Made by a program: the position numbers and the translations under genes. A stretch of 64,000 nucleotides of DNA, taken from contig JBEQUE010000010.1 in the NCBI GenBank assembly GCA_040349255.1, positions 72,138 to 136,137 of the forward strand, read 5' to 3'. Within the stretch, counting starts at the first letter, position 1, and each line of letters opens with the position of its first letter. The DNA comes from DATMER01 sp040349255 (GTDB lineage Bacteria > Acidobacteriota > Thermoanaerobaculia > Multivoradales > UBA5704). Positions 1-7,689 of this stretch are shown here, piece by piece. The notes beneath the pieces were generated by a model. It did no database searches. It had not been told where the DNA came from and worked only from the letters and a program-made list of their open reading frames with translations.

Positions 1-200
1 TACCGGCAGTCGATGCCCATGCCGGCGACGTGGTGGACGTGGCTGAACGGGATCGGCTGGTTGCGCACGATGCCCTGGCCCGTGGCATAGGACGACCGGA
101 GCAGGGTCGAGAAGATCCAGGCGAAGAAGGCGATGAAGAACACCGCCCCGAAGATGCTGACCTTGGCGATCGTGTTCGTGCTGCGGTGGAAGATCTGCAT
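1..200 (-). CDS. ActA-like multihaem cytochrome c of alternative complex III, N-terminal part
   Basis: Only the first 66 codons lie in the window; the rest runs off the left edge. The start is the ATG complementary to 198-200. The protein begins MQIFHRSTNT, has one hydrophobic segment at about residues 12-30, and then reads QPIPFSHVHHVAGMGIDCRY. This is how the pentahaem/multihaem subunit ActA of alternative complex III (quinol:cytochrome c or quinol:acceptor oxidoreductase) normally begins, with the first CxxCH haem motif expected immediately after the visible end. It would be anchored in the inner membrane and face the periplasm. The call rests on this recognisable N-terminus; no haem motif is inside the window. 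The rest of the act operon would lie to the left. Confidence 0.72.
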   Translation of the reverse strand, partial: MQIFHRSTNTIAKVSIFGAVFFIAFFAWIFSTLLRSSYATGQGIVRNQPIPFSHVHHVAGMGIDCR

Positions 201-401
201 CCGGATGGCCCCCCTAACCTCCCAGCTCCATGCGAAGGGACTTTGTGAAAGTCGTCACAAGCGAACGCATCCTATCCAAACGGGCGTCTTCGTGCAAGAC
301 GGGTGCCCTGGAGTTGATCCCATCCTCCTTCTCCCCGGCCCTCTCCTCGCGCGGCGAGGGAGAGGGAGCCCCCGGCACGTCCCTTGCTGTAGGTGGTGAC
401 C

Positions 402-743
402 ATGGACGCGTCGAAAGCCCTCACCCTGGTACAGCCCCTGCTCGACGCCACGCAGGACATGAAGCGCCGCAAGGTCAGCAAGTCCCGCTGCGACGAGCTC
501 CTCCTGGCGATCAACGCCATTCCCCTCAGCGCTTTCGAGGGCCGGTCGGAGCTCGAGAGGCTGTGGATGCAGGCCCTGTCCTCGTTCCGCTACGCCTTCC
601 TGCTCTGGCTCTACGGAGACCTCCAGGCGGCCCGGGACGAGTCCGAGAAGGCGCGCCGGAAGGTCGAGCAGATCCGCGCGCAGACAGTCGGAATCGAGCC
701 CTGGCCTGCCGCCGGCTCCCTCCAGCCCCAGATGGTCGCGTAG
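402..743 (+). CDS. Small hypothetical cytoplasmic protein
   Basis: A protein of 113 residues that I do not recognise. It is largely helical and charged, with no signal peptide or membrane segment (MDASKALTLV at the N-terminus, a basic KRRKVSKSR patch near residue 22). The ATG at 402 is preferred over upstream in-frame GTGs because AGGTGG lies 5 bases before it. It is transcribed divergently from the ActA-like gene, with about 200 bases between them that hold no other gene I can support. The family is unknown and the protein may be lineage-specific. Confidence 0.55.
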   Translation: MDASKALTLVQPLLDATQDMKRRKVSKSRCDELLLAINAIPLSAFEGRSELERLWMQALSSFRYAFLLWLYGDLQAARDESEKARRKVEQIRAQTVGIEPWPAAGSLQPQMVA

Positions 744-834
744 AGACCGGCGCCGGAATTACCCGACCTCTGTAAACTTTGGATTCAGACGGTCCGACCG
801 AGGCCGTCCGCAGAGGATCGGAGGGGAGACGAGC

Positions 835-1980
835 ATGAGAAGGATGTTGCTGGCCCTGGTGCTGGCGGGCCTTGGATTCCTGGCCGGGCTGGCATGGCCG
901 CGGCGGGTGATGGAAGGAGCGGTGATTCCCTCGACGCTCGCCCAGGTGCAGCCGGCGGCTCAGGGAGGCCGTCCGGCGCCCGTGCGGCGGCCGGAGCTGG
1001 CCGAGGAGGAGCGGGCGACGATCGGCCTCTTCCAGCGGGCGTCGCCGTCGGTGGTCTACATCACGTCGCTCGCCGTGCAGCGCGACTTCTTCAGCATGCG
1101 GGCGCAGGAGGTGCCGCAGGGCTCGGGCTCCGGCTTCCTCTGGGACCGCCAGGGCCACGTCGTGACCAACTTCCACGTGATCGAGAGCGCGAGCGGCGCG
1201 CAGGTCACTCTGTCGGACCAGTCGACCTGGGACGCCGAGCTGGTCGGCACGGCGCCGGAGAAAGACTTGGCCGTCCTCCGGATCAAGGCGCCGGCGAGCA
1301 AGCTCCAGCCGCTGCCGATCGGCGAGTCGGATGACCTCCAGGTCGGCCAGTCGGTGTTCGCGATCGGCAATCCGTTCGGGCTCGACCAGACGCTGACCAC
1401 GGGCATCGTGAGCGCGCTGGGCCGCGAGATTCAGTCGGTCGCGGGCGTGCCGATCCGCGACGTGATCCAGACCGACGCCGCGATCAACCCGGGCAACTCG
1501 GGCGGGCCGCTGCTCGACAGCGCGGGCCGACTGATCGGCATCAACACGGCGATCTACAGCCCGTCGGGGGCCTACGCGGGCATCGGCTTCGCGATCCCGG
1601 TGCACTCGGTCGCCTGGGTGGTGCCGGACCTGATCCGCTACGGCTACGTCAATCGTCCGACCCTGGGCGTGGAGCTGGTGCCGGATTCGTGGAACCGGCA
1701 GCTCGGCGTCGAGCAGGGGGCGGTGATCATGAACGTGACGCCCGGCAGCGGCGCGGACCGGGCCGGCCTGCGCGGCACGGAGCGCACCCGCGGCCGGCGC
1801 GTGCAGTTGGGCGACGTCATCCAGACGATCGACGGCAAGCCGATCCAGTCGCTGGCCGACATGTTCCAGGTGCTGGAGCAGAAGAAGGCCGGAGATGTCG
1901 TGAGGGTCGCCTTCCTGCGCGACGGCAGAAAGGAAGAGGCCCAGGTCCGGCTCGATCCGGCGGCCCGGCAACGTCCGTAG
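835..1980 (+). CDS. HtrA/DegP-like serine protease with PDZ domain
   Basis: Periplasmic, membrane-anchored trypsin-like protease for envelope protein quality control. An N-terminal hydrophobic anchor (residues 4-22) is followed by a protease domain of about 60-255. The catalytic triad is visible: His114 in TNFHVIE, Asp144 in KDLAVL and Ser222 in PGNSGGPL. A single PDZ domain follows at about 275-370, with LGVELVP at its start. The length (381 residues) and one PDZ fit the DegS/short HtrA group rather than two-PDZ DegP. The ribosome site GGAGGGG stands just before the ATG. A small exported LPXTG-like protein follows 88 bases downstream, possibly in the same transcript. Confidence 0.93.
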   Translation: MRRMLLALVLAGLGFLAGLAWPRRVMEGAVIPSTLAQVQPAAQGGRPAPVRRPELAEEERATIGLFQRASPSVVYITSLAVQRDFFSMRAQEVPQGSGSGFLWDRQGHVVTNFHVIESASGAQVTLSDQSTWDAELVGTAPEKDLAVLRIKAPASKLQPLPIGESDDLQVGQSVFAIGNPFGLDQTLTTGIVSALGREIQSVAGVPIRDVIQTDAAINPGNSGGPLLDSAGRLIGINTAIYSPSGAYAGIGFAIPVHSVAWVVPDLIRYGYVNRPTLGVELVPDSWNRQLGVEQGAVIMNVTPGSGADRAGLRGTERTRGRRVQLGDVIQTIDGKPIQSLADMFQVLEQKKAGDVVRVAFLRDGRKEEAQVRLDPAARQRP

Positions 1981-2068
1981 CTGGCACCATGGTTGCAGCT
2001 TTCCTGAGGGACGGTGGGGATGTTCCCTGCTGAGCAGCTTCCTGAAACGACACCAGACAGGAGGGGCC

Positions 2069-2509
2069 ATGAAAAGGCAGATGCTCATGCTCCTGACGTT
2101 GGCGCTCGTGCTCGTCGCGGGCACGGCCCTCGTCGCCCAGACCACTGGAACCACACAACTTCCGCCGAGCCAGCAGGTCGATCAGTCGGGCAAGCCCGAG
2201 ACCGGCACCGGTCCGGACGTGGACGTCGACGTCGGCAAGAACGCCGAGGATGGCGTCATGGACGTGGACGTGACCCGCAACACGGACGCCGACACGGCAG
2301 CCCAGGGCAACGACCACCCGATGGACAATCATGCGATGGACACCACGACGGGCAGCACGGCCACCGGGACCGGCACGGCTGACACCACCACCACCGGTAC
2401 GGCTGCCGACCAGGGCAACCTGCCGGCCACCGGCAGCGAGATGCCGCTGATCGGCCTGATCGGCCTGTTCGCCCTCGCGGGCGCCGCCACCCTGCGCGCC
2501 TCCCGCTGA
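2069..2509 (+). CDS. Small exported protein with LPXTG-like C-terminal sorting signal
   Basis: A 146-residue protein with a signal peptide (residues 1-23, MKRQMLMLLTLALVLVAG), a low-complexity middle rich in Thr, Gly, Asp and Ala, and an unusual C-terminus: LPATG at 118-122, then a 16-residue hydrophobic stretch and a basic tail RASR. This order (LPXTG, hydrophobic segment, positive tail) is the signature of sortase or exosortase-type cell-surface sorting. No sortase gene lies in this window. The mature middle contains repeated acidic DVDVDV-type patches that could bind metal ions. It follows the HtrA gene and is closed by a strong hairpin terminator. The function is unknown. Confidence 0.75.
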   Translation: MKRQMLMLLTLALVLVAGTALVAQTTGTTQLPPSQQVDQSGKPETGTGPDVDVDVGKNAEDGVMDVDVTRNTDADTAAQGNDHPMDNHAMDTTTGSTATGTGTADTTTTGTAADQGNLPATGSEMPLIGLIGLFALAGAATLRASR

Positions 2510-2534
2510 CCTCGACTTTCCACGAGGTCCCTTC

Positions 2535-2569
2535 GATGATGCCTCCGCTCCGGCGGAGGCATCGTCTTT
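2535..2569 (+). terminator. Rho-independent-like terminator
   Basis: A 14-bp stem (2535-2548 with 2553-2566, one G-T pair) with a TCCG loop, followed by TTTCTT on the plus strand. It sits 25 bases after the stop of the LPXTG-like gene and touches the 3' end of the convergent ATPase gene. Confidence 0.8.
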
Positions 2570-2571
2570 CT

Positions 2572-3732
2572 TCAGTTGAGCGGTGCAACCTTCTCCCGGA
2601 GTGCCATCAGTGCCACCGCTCGAATGCGGGGAGCCAGCGGATAGGACTCCTCGCCGGCATGAACCACCACCAGTTCCTCCAAATCCAGGGCTTCCAGGGA
2701 CGACCGCATAGAGGGGGTGACGCGCGGACTGCTGGTGAGCTTGAGCTCGAAGCCACGACGGATGTTGCCGCGGCGAACCAGGAGATCCAGTTCGGCGCCG
2801 CTGTGGAGCTTCCAGAAGAAGCACTCCTCCGGCCGGGCTCCCAGATGCGAGACGACCTCGCCGATCGCGAAGCCCTCCCAGGACGCTCCCACCTTGGGGT
2901 GGCTCAACAGGTCGTCCCGGGTTTCCAGTCCTAGCAAGGCATGAAGGATGCCGCTGTCGGCCAGATAGATCTTGGGCGCCTTCACCTGCCGTTTGGCAAC
3001 GTTCTCGTACCAGGGCTCCAGACGCTTCGCCATGAAGGTGGAGCACAGGGTTTCCAGGTAGTTGAGCACGGTCTTGTTGGACACGCCGAAGGCCCGGGCC
3101 AGCTCCGAGGCGTTCCAGATCTCCCCGTGGTAGTGGGCCAGCATGGTCCAGAACCGCCTCATTGTCGTGGAGGAGAGCTGGATGCCCAGCTCGGAGAGGT
3201 CACGTTCGAGATAGGTCCGGATGAATTGCTGTCGCCAGAGGCCGCTGGCGGCCTCCGACGACGCGATGAACGAGCGCGGGTAGCCGCCGCGGAACCAGAG
3301 CGTCTCCAGACTCTCCGAGCCCACCTCGTCCAGGCTGAAGCCTTCGAGCTCGTGGTAGGCGATGCGGCCGGCGAGCGATTCCGAGCTCTGCCGCAGCAGC
3401 TCCGGAGACGCGCTTCCCAGCACCAGGAACCGGGCCGGCGCCTCCGGCCGGTCCGCCAGCACTCTCAGGACCGGGAAGAGCTCAGGGCGGAGTTGGATCT
3501 CGTCGAGCACCACGAGGCCGCGCAGCCCTTCCAGGGCGAACATCGGATCGTCGAGCCTCGAAAGGTGTCGCGGATTCTCCAGGTCGAACCGAGTGACTTC
3601 GCCCGGGGCTGAATCGGCATAGGACATCGCCAACGTGGTCTTCCCTACTTGCCGCGAGCCGATCAGGCCAACGACCGGGAACTGGGCCAAGAGGGTCTGA
3701 AGCCGATTGAGGTGCCCGGGACGCTCGATCAC
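2572..3732 (-). CDS. AAA+ ATPase with DUF4143 C-terminal domain
   Basis: A protein of 386 residues counted from the GTG at 3730-3732, which gives the usual N-terminus (IERPGHLNRL). An AAA_14-type P-loop domain carries GSRQVGKTT (Walker A) and LVVLDEIQ (Walker B), followed by a sensor-like GSAS. The C-terminal DUF4143 domain has a winged-helix-like region and a nuclease-like fold with KIYLADSGILH and AELDLLV. These proteins are common, patchily distributed single genes of uncertain role, often grouped with mobile or toxin-like genes. The gene is divergent from the RES toxin operon. A 43-bp palindrome lies just upstream of the start and probably controls it. Confidence 0.88.
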   Translation of the reverse strand: MIERPGHLNRLQTLLAQFPVVGLIGSRQVGKTTLAMSYADSAPGEVTRFDLENPRHLSRLDDPMFALEGLRGLVVLDEIQLRPELFPVLRVLADRPEAPARFLVLGSASPELLRQSSESLAGRIAYHELEGFSLDEVGSESLETLWFRGGYPRSFIASSEAASGLWRQQFIRTYLERDLSELGIQLSSTTMRRFWTMLAHYHGEIWNASELARAFGVSNKTVLNYLETLCSTFMAKRLEPWYENVAKRQVKAPKIYLADSGILHALLGLETRDDLLSHPKVGASWEGFAIGEVVSHLGARPEECFFWKLHSGAELDLLVRRGNIRRGFELKLTSSPRVTPSMRSSLEALDLEELVVVHAGEESYPLAPRIRAVALMALREKVAPLN

Positions 3733-3742
3733 GCAGCAGAGT

Positions 3743-3785
3743 CTACCTTGAAATCTGGGAGCGGCGCTCCCAATTTTCAAGGTAG
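3743..3785. promoter_or_regulatory. 43-bp palindrome upstream of the DUF4143 ATPase
   Basis: An almost perfect dyad centred at 3764. The outer arms are CTACCTTGAAA (3743-3753) and TTTCAAGGTAG (3775-3785); the inner arms are GGGAGC (3757-3762) and GCTCCC (3766-3771). Only two of the 43 positions' pairs mismatch. It begins 11 bases before the GTG start of the ATPase, so it would overlap the leader or promoter. It could be an operator, a cruciform or an RNA hairpin in the leader. Confidence 0.75.
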
Positions 3786-3879
3786 GCCAACTTGTTGAGC
3801 GGCCGGGAGAGGGCGGAGCCCATCCCTCTTGAGGTGAGCATAAGTTGCATCTGGTGAGTCAAGGCGCTAAGCTGACTCC

Positions 3880-4557
3880 ATGAAAGGGTTGACCCCAAAA
3901 CGCCAGTCCGCCGTTCTACTCCGGGAAGCTGCGGAGATGGGAGTCTCTCTGGAGAGATTGGATATCGCTGTCCGTGCTGCGCGGACCCTAGGCGATGCGG
4001 AAATCCAGTTTCTCGAAAAACTGCTGGTCTGGATTGACGCGGGAGTTTCGCAGGAGCGGAGAGCCGCCCTGTCCAAGGGTCTGGCCAAGGCTCTCGATGC
4101 CACTCCCGTGAGTGTCCCCGAAGATCCGCTTGCCATGGTGGATGACTCGCTCGACGCTGCCGGCGCTGCTGAAAATGTCGCCTTGGCAGAGATGGAGTCG
4201 CAGGCGCTCCGTGAGGCGATCCTGAAAGACTGCATCGATGCCGCGGAGGCCGGTAGACTGACAAGCCGTTCCCGGCAGGCTCTCGAGCGGCTCCGCCGGG
4301 ACGGCAGGCTGCTGGCTCTGCGAGTCGGTCCACGGTGGCGCTATCCCCGGTGGCAGTTCGATCCCGATGCTCCGGGAGGAATCGTGCCCGGGATAGACGG
4401 CGTGCTACGCGAGCTCTCCCTCTCTCCTACGGCAGCGGCCTTCTGGCTTCTCCAGCCTTCGGAGGGGCTTGGCGGCCATCCGCCGATCGAATGGCTTCGT
4501 CGCCACCGACCCGAGTCCGTCATCGAGTTGGCCCATCAGATGAGCCTCCTTCCTTGA
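3880..4557 (+). CDS. Antitoxin-like DNA-binding protein paired with a RES toxin
   Basis: A 225-residue protein. The middle contains a likely helix-turn-helix (LTSRSRQALERLRRDGRLLA, about residues 127-146) followed by RVGPRWRYPRWQFD. The C-terminal part (LSPTAAAFWLLQPSEGLGG ... PIEWLRR) resembles the toxin-binding region found in Xre/MbcA/ParS-type antitoxins. The N-terminal 110 residues are helical and of unknown role. Its stop codon overlaps the TTG start of the RES gene, so the two are translationally coupled. Antitoxins of this type usually repress their own promoter. The pairing is the strongest argument for the call. Confidence 0.72.
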   Translation: MKGLTPKRQSAVLLREAAEMGVSLERLDIAVRAARTLGDAEIQFLEKLLVWIDAGVSQERRAALSKGLAKALDATPVSVPEDPLAMVDDSLDAAGAAENVALAEMESQALREAILKDCIDAAEAGRLTSRSRQALERLRRDGRLLALRVGPRWRYPRWQFDPDAPGGIVPGIDGVLRELSLSPTAAAFWLLQPSEGLGGHPPIEWLRRHRPESVIELAHQMSLLP

Positions 4558-5159
4558 CTCTGTCATCGCCGCCTGGAATTCTGACCGTCCGTCCACGACT
4601 CTTCCGGTTGAATCCGGGAGATCTGCTCGTGCGCTTCTACAACCCGGTCCACGGAGGCTGGAGTACACGGCGAACCTACGGTCCCCTTCCTCGACTCCGT
4701 TTCGATCACCACGTTCCGCCTCCAGGCAGTTCTGCCGATCGCGCGGTCTGGTACGCGGCCACGTCTCTCCTGGGGGCTGTGGCCGAGGCGTTTGGAGATC
4801 TTGGGATCGTCGATCGAGGCTCCGGGCGACGCGTCTGCGTCATGCGGATTTCCAAGTCGATTCAGACCCTGAACCTGGCCGGAATCGCGCCGCGTGTCTT
4901 TGGGCTGGACCAGCGGATTGCCACCAACCGTGACTATCCGCAATGCCAGGAGTGGGCACGAGCCTTCTACGAGTCTTATCCGGAGGTATGCGGCCTTCGT
5001 TGGAGGGGGCGCCAGGCGGGATCCATCTGTTTCGCGCTGAACGACAGAGCGGACATGACGTCGCTGAACAGGCTCCAGGACCGAGACGTGAGCGACCCGG
5101 AGGTCTGGCCCCGGATCGCCAGGGCTGCCCGGCGCTGCCGGCTGCGAGTCAGCACCTGA
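4554..5159 (+). CDS. RES-domain toxin, NAD+ phosphorylase type
   Basis: A 201-residue protein with the RES family layout: RLFRLNPGDLLVRFYNP at the N-terminus, YAATSLLGAVAEAF in the centre, and conserved Arg, Tyr and Glu residues. In characterised RES toxins these line the NAD+ site used to break down cellular NAD+. I chose the TTG at 4554 because no ATG or GTG exists before the conserved RFYNP motif and because the TTG overlaps the antitoxin stop (TTGA). Rare start use would also lower toxin yield relative to antitoxin. A strong hairpin follows the gene. Confidence 0.78.
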   Translation: MTLSSPPGILTVRPRLFRLNPGDLLVRFYNPVHGGWSTRRTYGPLPRLRFDHHVPPPGSSADRAVWYAATSLLGAVAEAFGDLGIVDRGSGRRVCVMRISKSIQTLNLAGIAPRVFGLDQRIATNRDYPQCQEWARAFYESYPEVCGLRWRGRQAGSICFALNDRADMTSLNRLQDRDVSDPEVWPRIARAARRCRLRVST

Positions 5160-5181
5160 GATGGCATCCTCGCGGCACTCA

Positions 5182-5216
5182 CCCGCCCGTGCCCGGGAGG
5201 GCCGGGCACGGGCGGG
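5182..5216. terminator. Bidirectional GC-rich hairpin terminator
   Basis: A perfect 15-bp inverted repeat (5182-5196 and 5202-5216) with a 5-base loop, placed between the convergent RES toxin gene and the repeat-protein gene. There is no long T tract, so Rho-independent function is likely but not certain. Confidence 0.72.
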
Positions 5217-5236
5217 TTCGGCGGTCGGGAATCGTT

Positions 5237-6451
5237 CTACTTCACAGCCGTCTTGTAGGCCTTCCGGAACGCCTGATAGGCGGCCTTGAACTGGCCTGAC
5301 GCCATCAGCGCATCCCCCTGTTCGAGGACCTTCTGGGCTCCTCCGATGCTCTCTCCAGAGGCCTGGATGTTGGCCAGGGTCCTGGCCACGACCTCGCGCA
5401 CGAGGTCGAGACGCCCGCACTGGCCTCCCGAGCAGACCGAGCCCGGCGTCAGATACAGCGCCAGAGGAACCGCGTTGTCGGCCGTGGCCAGATCGGCCTC
5501 GATCTGCGTCCGCAGGATGAGGTCTCTCAACTCGTTCTTGTTGGCATTTGCGTTGGCGATGATCGCATCCCGGTTCGCATTGTCGTTGGCGATGATCTGG
5601 GCGGCTCTGGAGTTGGTGTTGGCGTTGATCTCTGCGGCCCTGGTATCGGTATTGGCGTTGATCAGGTTCCTGTTGGCGTTGTCATTGGCGATGATCGCTG
5701 CCTCGGCCGCGTCGACGTTGCTGTTGATCGCCGCCGTGTTGGAATTGTCGTTCGCGATGCTGGTCTCCAGGTTGGAGTGGATGTGAGCCAGCCGGTCGTA
5801 GCTGCCCTCGATCTCGGCGGAGTCGATATCTCCGTCGCAGAACGCGAGAGCCTGGTTGGCGGCCTTGGCCACGATGTAGACGGCGTCGGTGACAAGGCAG
5901 ACCAGCGAGCCGTTCCCCCCTTCTCCCAGAACCACGACGGTCTCGTCACAAGCGCGGCTGGCCTCCTCGCGAACGGTCTCCGCGACGAACAGGGCCGCCT
6001 CGGAAGCTGCCATGACGGCCGAGTCCTGGCGGGTGCTGCCGCAGAACGAATAGGCCGCGGAAGGGAGCTCCTCGCCGCCCGCCAGCACGGACGCGGTCCT
6101 GTTCGAGATACCGCCCTGCGACTGCCGTGCGACGCGCAACCGGAGCTCTTGAGCGCTCGCCTTCATCATCGACAAATCCGAGATCTCCCGGTCAAGGGCC
6201 ATGAGATCTTCCGGCGAGGCGCTTTCGATCCGCTTGCGGGCGTTCTCGATCAACGCACGGTTCGAGCTTCCAAGAGGCGTCATCTCGGCGAGATCCTGAT
6301 AGGCATCGACCGTCTCGATCAACTCGCCGCGGATCTGCTCGACATCGGAGGCCGAGTGCTCATTCTCCGCCTGCAAGCCGTTGGCGCAGAGCAGAGCGCC
6401 CACGACGGCAAGAGTGATCGCAGCCTGGCGGAATCGGGGGTTGAGGTTCAT
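5237..6451 (-). CDS. Exported protein with Asn-rich 11-residue (hendecad) repeats
   Basis: A 404-residue protein of unknown family with a signal peptide (cleavage near residue 28, after LQA). Residues 35-110 are helical, and a Cys-containing region follows (Cys137, 168, 185, 205). Residues about 231-308 form regular 11-residue repeats of the type I-I-A-N-D-N-A-N-R-x-x and I-N-A-N-T-x-x-R-A-A-x. Such hendecad repeats usually make right-handed or straight coiled coils. The C-terminus (GDALMASGQFKAAYQAFRKA) looks like one TPR-like hairpin. A surface or periplasmic stalk or oligomeric structural role is an inference. Its upstream region faces repeat array 1. Confidence 0.7.
   Translation of the reverse strand: MNLNPRFRQAAITLAVVGALLCANGLQAENEHSASDVEQIRGELIETVDAYQDLAEMTPLGSSNRALIENARKRIESASPEDLMALDREISDLSMMKASAQELRLRVARQSQGGISNRTASVLAGGEELPSAAYSFCGSTRQDSAVMAASEAALFVAETVREEASRACDETVVVLGEGGNGSLVCLVTDAVYIVAKAANQALAFCDGDIDSAEIEGSYDRLAHIHSNLETSIANDNSNTAAINSNVDAAEAAIIANDNANRNLINANTDTRAAEINANTNSRAAQIIANDNANRDAIIANANANKNELRDLILRTQIEADLATADNAVPLALYLTPGSVCSGGQCGRLDLVREVVARTLANIQASGESIGGAQKVLEQGDALMASGQFKAAYQAFRKAYKTAVK
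5528..5761 (-). repeat. Coding repeats, about seven 33-bp units (11 residues)
   Basis: Encodes the hendecad repeats of the exported protein above. Units are clear at the protein level (IIANDNANRNL, INANTDTRAAE, INANTNSRAAQ, IIANDNANRDA, IIANANANKNE) and drift at the DNA level, so the array is old rather than a recent expansion. Confidence 0.75.
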
Positions 6452-6678
6452 GGCCGCTTCTCCTTATTCGGGCAGCTCGCGTCATGCGAGGCCTGTTTTC
6501 TGAATGGCCCCGCCAGGAGCAAACGACGGGCCATGCCCGAGAGTGTCGATAAGTAGCTGGAATGACAACTGGTTAGAGGCGTAAAAGAGCCGTGCCGGCC
6601 ATGCTCTGTCCGGGACTGTCAGAACGCGCCCGGACTGTTCTGACTGTGTCAGCCTGAAACCGGCTTCCGCGTCATCCC

Positions 6679-6938
6679 GATAAGCCCGTTCCGCGCCGGA
6701 TGACGTTGTTTTCCGGCGGATAAGCCTGTTCCGGGCTGGATAAGCGGACTTCGCCGTCGATAAGCCCGATCCGCGACGGATAAGCCTGTTCCGGCGTCGA
6801 TAAGCCGACTTCTCGACGGATAAGCCGACTTCTCGACGGATAAGCCGACTTCGCAACAGATACGGCGAAGCCGCAACGGATCAGCCGGAGCTGCAATAAA
6901 TAACGCTGCGTCGCCGCGGATAAGCTCGCTCCGCCTCC
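6679..6938. repeat. Array 1: thirteen degenerate 20-bp tandem units
   Basis: Units start at 6679, 6699, 6719 and so on to 6919, exactly 20 bp apart with no insertion or deletion. Most begin GATAAGC and continue C-G-A-C-T-T-C or C-T-G-T-T-C-C, then a variable CG-rich tail. The core AAGCCGACTT is an imperfect dyad. A decayed unit may precede at 6659. It lies in the gap between two divergent genes (the hendecad protein and the HD hydrolase). Minus-strand reading frames across it are open in all three phases, which follows from a 20-bp period and is not evidence of a protein. See arrays 2-4, which share the period but not the sequence. Confidence 0.88.
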
Positions 6939-7047
6939 AGCGCGGCCTTCCGTCCTGCCTTGCGGCGATCCCGTGCCTTTCCGACGAGCCGGAGAATCCG
7001 CCGGACATGTCGTCAAGCCGGTCGCGGCATGTTACTCTTCGCCGGCC

Positions 7048-7629
7048 ATGCGTCGCAACCAGAATCTTCTCGACCTCTTCCTCGAGCTCCAGATCCTCGA
7101 CCGGGTGCCCAGAAGCGGCTATGTCCTGCGCGGTGTCCACGATCCCGAGAGCGTGACGGAGCACAGTTGGCACGTCCTCTTCCTGGTCTGGGCCCTGGGC
7201 AGCCGCATCGAGGGTATCGACCTCGCCCGCGCCGTCGAGATCGCTCTCGTTCATGACATCGCGGAGCTCCGGGTCGGAGACCTGCCGCGCACCGCCTCGC
7301 ACTACTTTCCCGAAGGCGCCAAGAAGTCGGCCGAGCTCGCGGCCATGAGCGACGTCCTGGCCCCGCTTCCCGAGAACGCCCTCGACCGCTACCGCGAGTA
7401 CCAGGACGGCGCCAGCCCCGAAGCCCGACTCGTCAAGGCCTGCGACAAGCTCCAGCTCATGCTCAAGGTCGCGGTCTACGAGCGCTGGGGCACCGGAGCG
7501 CTCGCCGAGTTCTGGGACAACCCGGACAACTTCCCGGACCTCTCCGAGTCCGGCTTCGCGCCCGTCCGCGAGCTCTTCGAGGAGCTGCGGCGCCGGCACA
7601 ACGCCAACGCGCTGCACCCGGAGCCCTGA
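7048..7629 (+). CDS. HD-domain phosphohydrolase, YfbR/HDDC2-like
   Basis: A 193-residue metal-dependent phosphohydrolase. Metal-ligand motifs are in place: His in SVTEHSWH, the HD pair in ALVHDIAE, and the final Asp in VKACDKLQ. This arrangement (E-H-x-x-H, H-D, D) is typical of 5'-deoxynucleotidase YfbR and its HDDC2 relatives, which remove phosphate from deoxynucleoside monophosphates. The ATG at 7048 is chosen because homology begins there (MRRNQNLLDLFLELQ); an earlier in-frame start would add a non-conserved leader overlapping the intergenic region. It lies downstream of array 1 and about 60 bases before an RHH/RelE pair. Confidence 0.82.
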   Translation: MRRNQNLLDLFLELQILDRVPRSGYVLRGVHDPESVTEHSWHVLFLVWALGSRIEGIDLARAVEIALVHDIAELRVGDLPRTASHYFPEGAKKSAELAAMSDVLAPLPENALDRYREYQDGASPEARLVKACDKLQLMLKVAVYERWGTGALAEFWDNPDNFPDLSESGFAPVRELFEELRRRHNANALHPEP

Positions 7630-7677
7630 GGCCAAACGTGTTCATCCGTTCTGCTAAGATGAGGGTCATTGACAGTC

Positions 7678-7683
7678 AGGAGG
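7678..7683 (+). promoter_or_regulatory. Shine-Dalgarno AGGAGG that fixes the RHH antitoxin start
   Basis: A perfect AGGAGG lies 6 bases before the GTG at 7690. An upstream in-frame TTG at 7669 has no such site and would place the AGGAGG inside the coding region, so GTG 7690 is the start. Confidence 0.8.
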
Positions 7684-7689
7684 CGTCAA

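Noticed and set aside
526..2154. Long minus-strand frame antisense to the HtrA gene
   Set aside because: High-GC shadow of the plus-strand protease gene with no recognisable domain; codon positions fit the plus-strand frame.
6482..7635. Long minus-strand reading frames across array 1 with Ser/Arg/Leu-rich peptides
   Set aside because: A 20-bp period keeps all three frames open and gives a 20-residue periodic peptide. No ribosome site, and the frames run against the HD hydrolase gene.
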